A DNA stretch of 64,000 bases from Antedon bifida (Eukaryota; Echinodermata; Crinoidea; Comatulida; Antedonidae), in assembly GCA_963402885.1 (NCBI GenBank), contig OY727093.1, positions 21,141,409 through 21,205,408 of the forward strand. The letters run 5' to 3'. Below, piece by piece: positions 59,001 to 64,000 of the stretch; the first letter of the stretch is position 1, and each line of letters begins with the position of its first letter. The position numbers and the translations under genes were made by a program. The notes beneath the pieces are model-generated. The model had not been told where the DNA came from. It saw nothing but the letters and a program-made list of their open reading frames with translations, and did not search any database.

Positions 59001-62000
59001 GATTTCTAATATGATTTTAAGCACTTTGACGTTTTTATGTTAACACATTTTTTCGAAAATCACAAAATGGTCTAAAACGTCTCCAAATGCGATTTGAAGC
59101 TATTCTGTACACTTTGATGTTTTGTGTGAAAAAGTTTTGTCGAAATGATCAAAATGGTCTAAAACGTTTTCAAATACCATATTAAGCTATTTTGTGCACT
59201 TTGATGTTTTTGTGTGAAAAGTTTTATCGAAATGCTTAAAATGGTCTAAAACGGTTTCTAATGTGATTTTAAGCACTTTGATGTTTCTATGTTAACAAGT
59301 TTTTTCGAAATGCACAAAATGTCTAAAACGTCTCCAAATGCGATTTGTAGCTATTCTGTACACTTTGATGTTTTGTTTGAAAAAGTTTTGTCGAAATGCT
59401 CAAAATGGTCTAAAACGTTTTCAAATACCATATTAAGCTATTTTGTGCACTTTGATGTTTTTGTGTGAAAAGTTTTATCGGAATGCTCAAAATGGTCTAA
59501 AACGGTTTCTGATGTGATTTTAAGCACTTTGATGTTTTTGTGTAACCAAGTTTCGTCGAAATGCACAAAATGGTCTAAAACGTCTCCAAATGCTATTTGA
59601 AGCTATTCTGTACACTTTGATGTTTTGTGTGAAAAAGTTTTGTCGAAATGCTCAAAATGTTCTAAAACGTTTTCAAATACCATATTAAGCTATTTTAAGC
59701 ACTTTGATGTTTCTATGTTAACAAGTTTTTTCGAAAATCACAAAATGGTCTAAAACGTCTCAAAATGCGATTTGAAGCTATTTTAACCACTTTGGTGATT
59801 TTATGTTAACAATTTTTTTCGAAAATCACAAAATGGTCTAAAACGTCTCCCAATGCGATTTGAAGCTATTCTGTACACTTTGATGTTTTGTATGAAAAAG
59901 TTTTGTCGAAATGCTCAAAATGGTCTAAAACGTTTTCAAATACCATATTAAGCTATTTTGTGCACTTTGATGTTTTTGTGTGAAAAGTTTTACCAAAATC
60001 CTTAAAATGGTCAAAAACGTTTTCTAATGTGATTTTAAGCACTTTGATGTTTCTATGTTAATAAGTTTTTTCGAAAATCACAAAATGGTCTAAAACGTCT
60101 CAAAATGCGATTTGAAGCTATTCTGTACACTTTGATGTTTTGTGTGAAAAAGTTTTGTCGAAATGCTCAAAATGTTCTAAAACGTTTTCAAATACCATAT
60201 TAAGCTATTTTAAGCACTTTGATGTTTCTATGTTAACAAGTTTTTTCGAAAATCACAAAATGGTCTAAAACGTCTCAAAATGCGATTTGAAGCTATTTTA
60301 ACCACTTTGGTGATTTTATGTTAACAATTTTTTTCGAAAATCACAAAATGGTCTAAAACGTCTCCCAATGCGATTTGAAGCTATTCTGTACACTTTGATG
60401 TTTTGTATGAAAAAGTTTTGTCGAAATGCTCAAAATGGTCTAAAACGTTTTCAAATACCATATTAAGCTATTTTGTGCACTTTGATGTTTTTGTGTGAAA
60501 AGTTTTATCCGAATGCTTAAAATGGTCTAAAACGGTTTCTAATGTGATTTTAAGCACTTTGATGTTTTTATGTTAACAAGTTTTTTCGAAAATCACAAAA
60601 TGGTCTAAAACGTCTCCAAATGCGATTTGAAGCTATTCTGTACACTTTGATGTTTTGTGTGAAAAAGTTTTGTCGAAATGCTCAAAATGGTCTAAAACGT
60701 TTTCAAATACCATATTAAGCTATTTTGTGCACTTTGATGTTTTTGTGTGAAAAGTTTTACCAAAATCCTTAAAATGGTCAAAAACGTTTTCTAATGTGAT
60801 TTTAAGCACTTTGATGTTTCTATGTTAATAAGTTTTTTCGAAAATCACAAAATGGTCTAAAACGTCTCAAAATGCGATTTGAAGCTATTTTAACCACTTT
60901 GGTGATTTTATGTTAACAATTTTTTTCGAAAATCACAAAATGGTCTAAAACGTCTTCAAATGCGATTTGAAGCTATTCTGTACACTTTGATGTTTTGTGT
61001 GAAAAAGTTTTGTCGAAATGCTCAAAATGGTCTAAAACGTTTTCTAATACCATATTAAGCTATTTTGTGCACTTTGATGTTTTTGTGAGAAATATTTTAT
61101 CGAAATCCTTAAAATGGTCAAAAACGTTTTCTAATGTGATTTTAAGCACTTTGATGTTTCTATGTTAATAAGTTTTTTCGAAAATCACAAAATGGTCTAA
61201 AACGTCTCCAAATGCGATTTGAAGCTATTCTGTACACTTTGATGTTTTGTGTGAAAAAGTTTTGTCGAAATGCTCAAAATGATCTAAAACGTTTTCAAAT
61301 ACCATATTAAGCTATTTTGTGCACTTTGATGTTTTTGTGTGAAAAGTTTTATCGGAATGCTTAAAATGGTCTAAAACGGTTTCTAATGTGATTTTAAGCA
61401 CTTTGATGTTTTTATGTTAACAAGTTTTTTCGAAAATCACAAAATGGTCTAAAACGTCTCAAAATGCGATTTGAAGCTATTCTGTACACTTTGATGTTTT
61501 GTGTGAAAAAGTTTTGTCGAAATGCTCAAAATGGTCTAAAACGTTTTCAAATACCATATTAAGCTATTTTGTGCACTTTGATGTTTTTGTGTGAAAAGTT
61601 TTATCGAAATGCTTAAAATGGTCTAAAACGGTTTCTAATGTGATTTTAAGCACTTTGATGTTTCTATGTTAACAAGTTTTTTCGAAAATCACAAAATGAT
61701 CTAAAACGTCTCAAAATGCGATTTGAAGCTATTCTAACCACTTTGGTGATTTTATGTTAACAAGTTTTTTCGAAATGCACAAAATGTCTAAAACGTCTCC
61801 AAATGCGATTTGAAGCTATTCTGTACACTTTGATGTTTTGTGTGAAAAAGTTTTGTCAAAATGGTCTAAAACGTTTTCAAATACCATATTAAGCTATTTT
61901 GTGCACTTTGATGTTTTTGTTTGAAAACTTTTATCGGAATCCTTAAAATGGTCTAAAACGGTTTCTAATGTGATTTTAAGCACTTTGATGTTTTTATGTT

Positions 62001-64000
62001 AACAAGTTTTTTCGAAAATCACAACATGGTCTAAAACGTCTCCAAATGCGATTTGAAGCTATTCTGTACACTTTGATGTTTTGTGTGAAAAAGTTTTGTC
62101 GAAATGCTCAAAATGTTCTAAAACGTTTTCAAATACCATATTAAGCTATTTTAAGCACTTTGATGTTTCTATGTTAACAAGTTTTTTCGAAAATCACAAA
62201 ATGGTCTAAAACGTCTCAAAATGCGATTTGAAGCTATTTTAACCACTTTGGTGATTTTATGTTAACAATTTTTTTCGAAAATCACAAAATGGTCTAAAAC
62301 GTCTCCCAATGCGATTTGAAGCTATTCTGTACACTTTGATGTTTTGTATGAAAAAGTTTTGCCGAAATGCTCAAAATGGTCTAAAACGTTTTCAAATACC
62401 ATATTAAGCTATTTTGTGCACTTTGATGTTTTTGTGTGAAAAGTTTTATCCGAATGCTTAAAATGGTCTAAAACGGTTTCTAATGTGATTTTAAGCACTT
62501 TGATGTTTTTATGTTAACAAGTTTTTTCGAAAATCACAAAATGGTCTAAAACGTCTCCAAATGCGATTTGAAGCTATTCAGTACACTTTGATGTTTTGAG
62601 TGAAAAAGTTTTGTCGAAATGCTCAAAATGGTCTAAAACGTTTTCAAATACCATATTAAGCTATTTTGTGCACTTTGATGTTTTTGTGAGAAAAATTTTA
62701 TCGAAATCCTTAAAATGGTCAAAAACGTTTTCTAATGTGATTTTAAGCACTTTGATGTTTCTATGTTAATAAGTTTTTTCGAAAATCACAAAATGGTCTA
62801 AAACGTCTCAAAATGCGATTTGAAGCTATTTTAACCACTTTGGTGATTTTATGTTAACAAGTTTTTTCGAAATGCACAAAATGTCTGAAACGTCTCCAAA
62901 TGCTATTTGAAGCTATTCTGTACACTTTGATGTTTTGTGTGAAAAAGTTTTGTCGAAATGCTCAAAATGTCTAAAACGTTTTCAAATACCATATTAAGCT
63001 ATTTTGTGCACTTTGATGTTTTTGTGTGAAAAGTTTTATCGAAATGCTCAAAATGGTCTAAAACGGTTTCTTTTGTGATTTTATGCACTTTGATGTTTTT
63101 GTGTAACCAAGTTTCGTCGAAATGCACAAAATGGTCTAAAACGTCTCCAAATGCGATTTGAAGCTATTCTGTACACTTTGATGTTTTGTGTGAAAAAGTT
63201 TTGTCGAAATGCTCAAAATGGTCTAAAACGTTTTTCAAATACCATATTAAGCTATTTTGTGCACTTTGATGTTTTTATGTGAAAAGTTTTATCGAAATGC
63301 TTAAAATGGTCTAAAACGGTTTCTGATGTGATTTTAAGCACTTTGATGTTTCTATGTTAACAAGTTTTTTCGAAAATCACAAAATGGTCTAAAACGTCTC
63401 AAAATGCGATTTAAAGCTATTCTAACCACTTTGGTGATTTTATGTTAACAAGTTTTTTCGAAATGCACAAAATGTCTAAAACGTCTCCAAATGCGATTTG
63501 AAGCTATTCTGTACACTTTGATGTTTTGTGTGAAAAAGTTTTGTCAAAATGCTCAACATGGTCTAAAACGTTTTCAAATACCATATTAAGTTATTTTGTG
63601 CACTTTGATGTTTTTGTGTGAAAAGTTTTATCGGAATGCTTAAAATGGTCTAAAACGGTTTCTAATGTGATTTTAAGCACTTTGATGTTTTTATGTTAAC
63701 AAGTTTTTTCGAAAATCACAAAATGGTCTAAAACGTCTCAAAATGCGATTTGAAGCTATTCTGTACACTTTGATGTTTTGAGTGAAAAAGTTTTGTCGAA
63801 ATGCTCAAAATGGTCTAAAACGTTTTCAAATACCATACTAAGCTATTTTGTGCACTTTGATGTTTTTGTGAGAAAAATTTTATCGAAATCCTTAAAATGG
63901 TCTAAAACGATTTCTAATGTGATTTTAAGCACTTTGATGTTTCTATGTTAATAAGTTTTTTCGAAAATCACAAAATGGTCTAAAACGTCTCAAAATGCGA
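56073..64000. repeat. Array domain V, second part, to the window end
   Basis: This part is a mosaic of blocks found elsewhere: 56.07-58.54 kb from the 33.25 kb block, 58.54-58.95 kb like 52.22-52.63 kb, 59.46-59.98 kb like 35.88-36.41 kb, 60.12-60.64 kb like 62.06-62.58 kb (offset 1941), 60.53-62.10 kb like 51.83-53.40 kb, and 62.10-63.70 kb like 36.06-37.70 kb. The array is still running in a C monomer at the last base. Confidence 0.75.

Larger units (their letters stand above)
1..64000. repeat. Satellite DNA array filling the whole window
   Basis: Every line of the window is built from the same related monomers of about 77-88 bp, joined head to tail. A core close to 'aaaatggtctaaaacg' recurs roughly every 85 bp from the first line to the last. 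I saw no copy of the reverse complement of this core, so all monomers point the same way. The array enters already under way at base 1 and is still running at base 64000, so neither edge is present. There is no gene, tRNA, rRNA, transposon, CRISPR array, origin or recognisable promoter. Open frames reach at most about 88 codons and lie within the monomers. Composition is about 30 % G+C. The function is unknown; tandem arrays of this size usually sit in constitutive heterochromatin or at centromeres, but no sequence here proves a centromeric role. Confidence 0.98.

Noticed and set aside
1-64000. CRISPR array
   Set aside because: There is no alternation of identical short repeats with unique spacers; everything between cores is itself repeated and the repeat length is 77-88 bp.
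1-64000. CENP-B box or known centromere satellite
   Set aside because: The TTCG-containing stretches do not fit the CENP-B box pattern, and I could not match the monomer to Arabidopsis, rice, maize or human centromere repeats from memory. A database search is needed.
1-64000. Conserved core as a promoter or terminator
   Set aside because: AT-rich words resembling TATA or poly-T stops occur in every monomer, as expected from composition, and nothing is positioned relative to a gene.
1-64000. Window as an assembly artefact
   Set aside because: The copies carry many private substitutions, small indels and hybrid monomers in consistent order, which a collapsed or looped assembly would not invent. 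The two near-perfect tandem duplications could still be checked with reads.

Overview
The whole window is one uninterrupted array of AT-rich satellite DNA (about 30 % G+C, counted on one monomer), made of several hundred head-to-tail monomers of mostly 77-88 bp. I found no gene, RNA gene, transposon, unique spacer, gap or reversed monomer. This kind of sequence is typical of pericentromeric, centromeric or subtelomeric heterochromatin in a large eukaryotic genome. A plant is a reasonable guess. Satellites of about 80 and 86 bp are known in olive (OeTaq80, OeGEM86), and nearly every monomer here carries a TaqI site (TCGA). That resemblance is one of length and restriction site recalled from memory, not a sequence match, so I leave the species open.

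Five monomer classes can be told apart, each started at 'actttg' for convenience: A (87 bp), B (77 bp), C (88 bp), D (87 bp) and E (88 bp, a C relative with 'gtaaccaag'). All share a core close to 'aaaatggtctaaaacg'. They are arranged as higher-order repeats (HORs): trimers A-B-C or A-B-E of 252 bp, a short-A trimer of 242-243 bp, and a tetramer A-B-C-D of 339 bp. Irregular mixtures of these form longer units of 876, 931, 1165, 1491 and 2160 bp that are themselves tandemly duplicated.

Layout. 1-16106 is domain I and 16107-28734 is its paralogue, domain II. Shared diagnostic variants align them in order at offsets drifting from 15.4 to 18.7 kb. The differences are whole HOR units gained or lost: 243 and 876 bp extra in I, 2160 and 1165 bp extra in II. 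At 28735 the array returns to the start of the same block (a third, truncated copy to about 30215), so there is a macro-repeat of about 12-16 kb. From 30.2 to 64 kb the array uses the same monomers but lacks most domain I/II markers. It is a patchwork of 0.5-2.5 kb blocks shared over distances of 0.5 to 26 kb, with a nearly perfect 1491-bp tandem duplication at 37381-40362 and a hybrid-rich block repeated in 43.2-56.0 kb.

Nothing in the window looks like a coding or regulatory system. The interest lies in what the array records: recent unequal exchange (two tandem duplications with a single mismatch each seen by eye), microhomology deletions carried as haplotype markers, hybrid monomers from out-of-register exchange, and a boundary between two homogenisation domains near 30 kb. 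All coordinates and mismatch counts come from reading the sequence by eye and may be off by a few bases.
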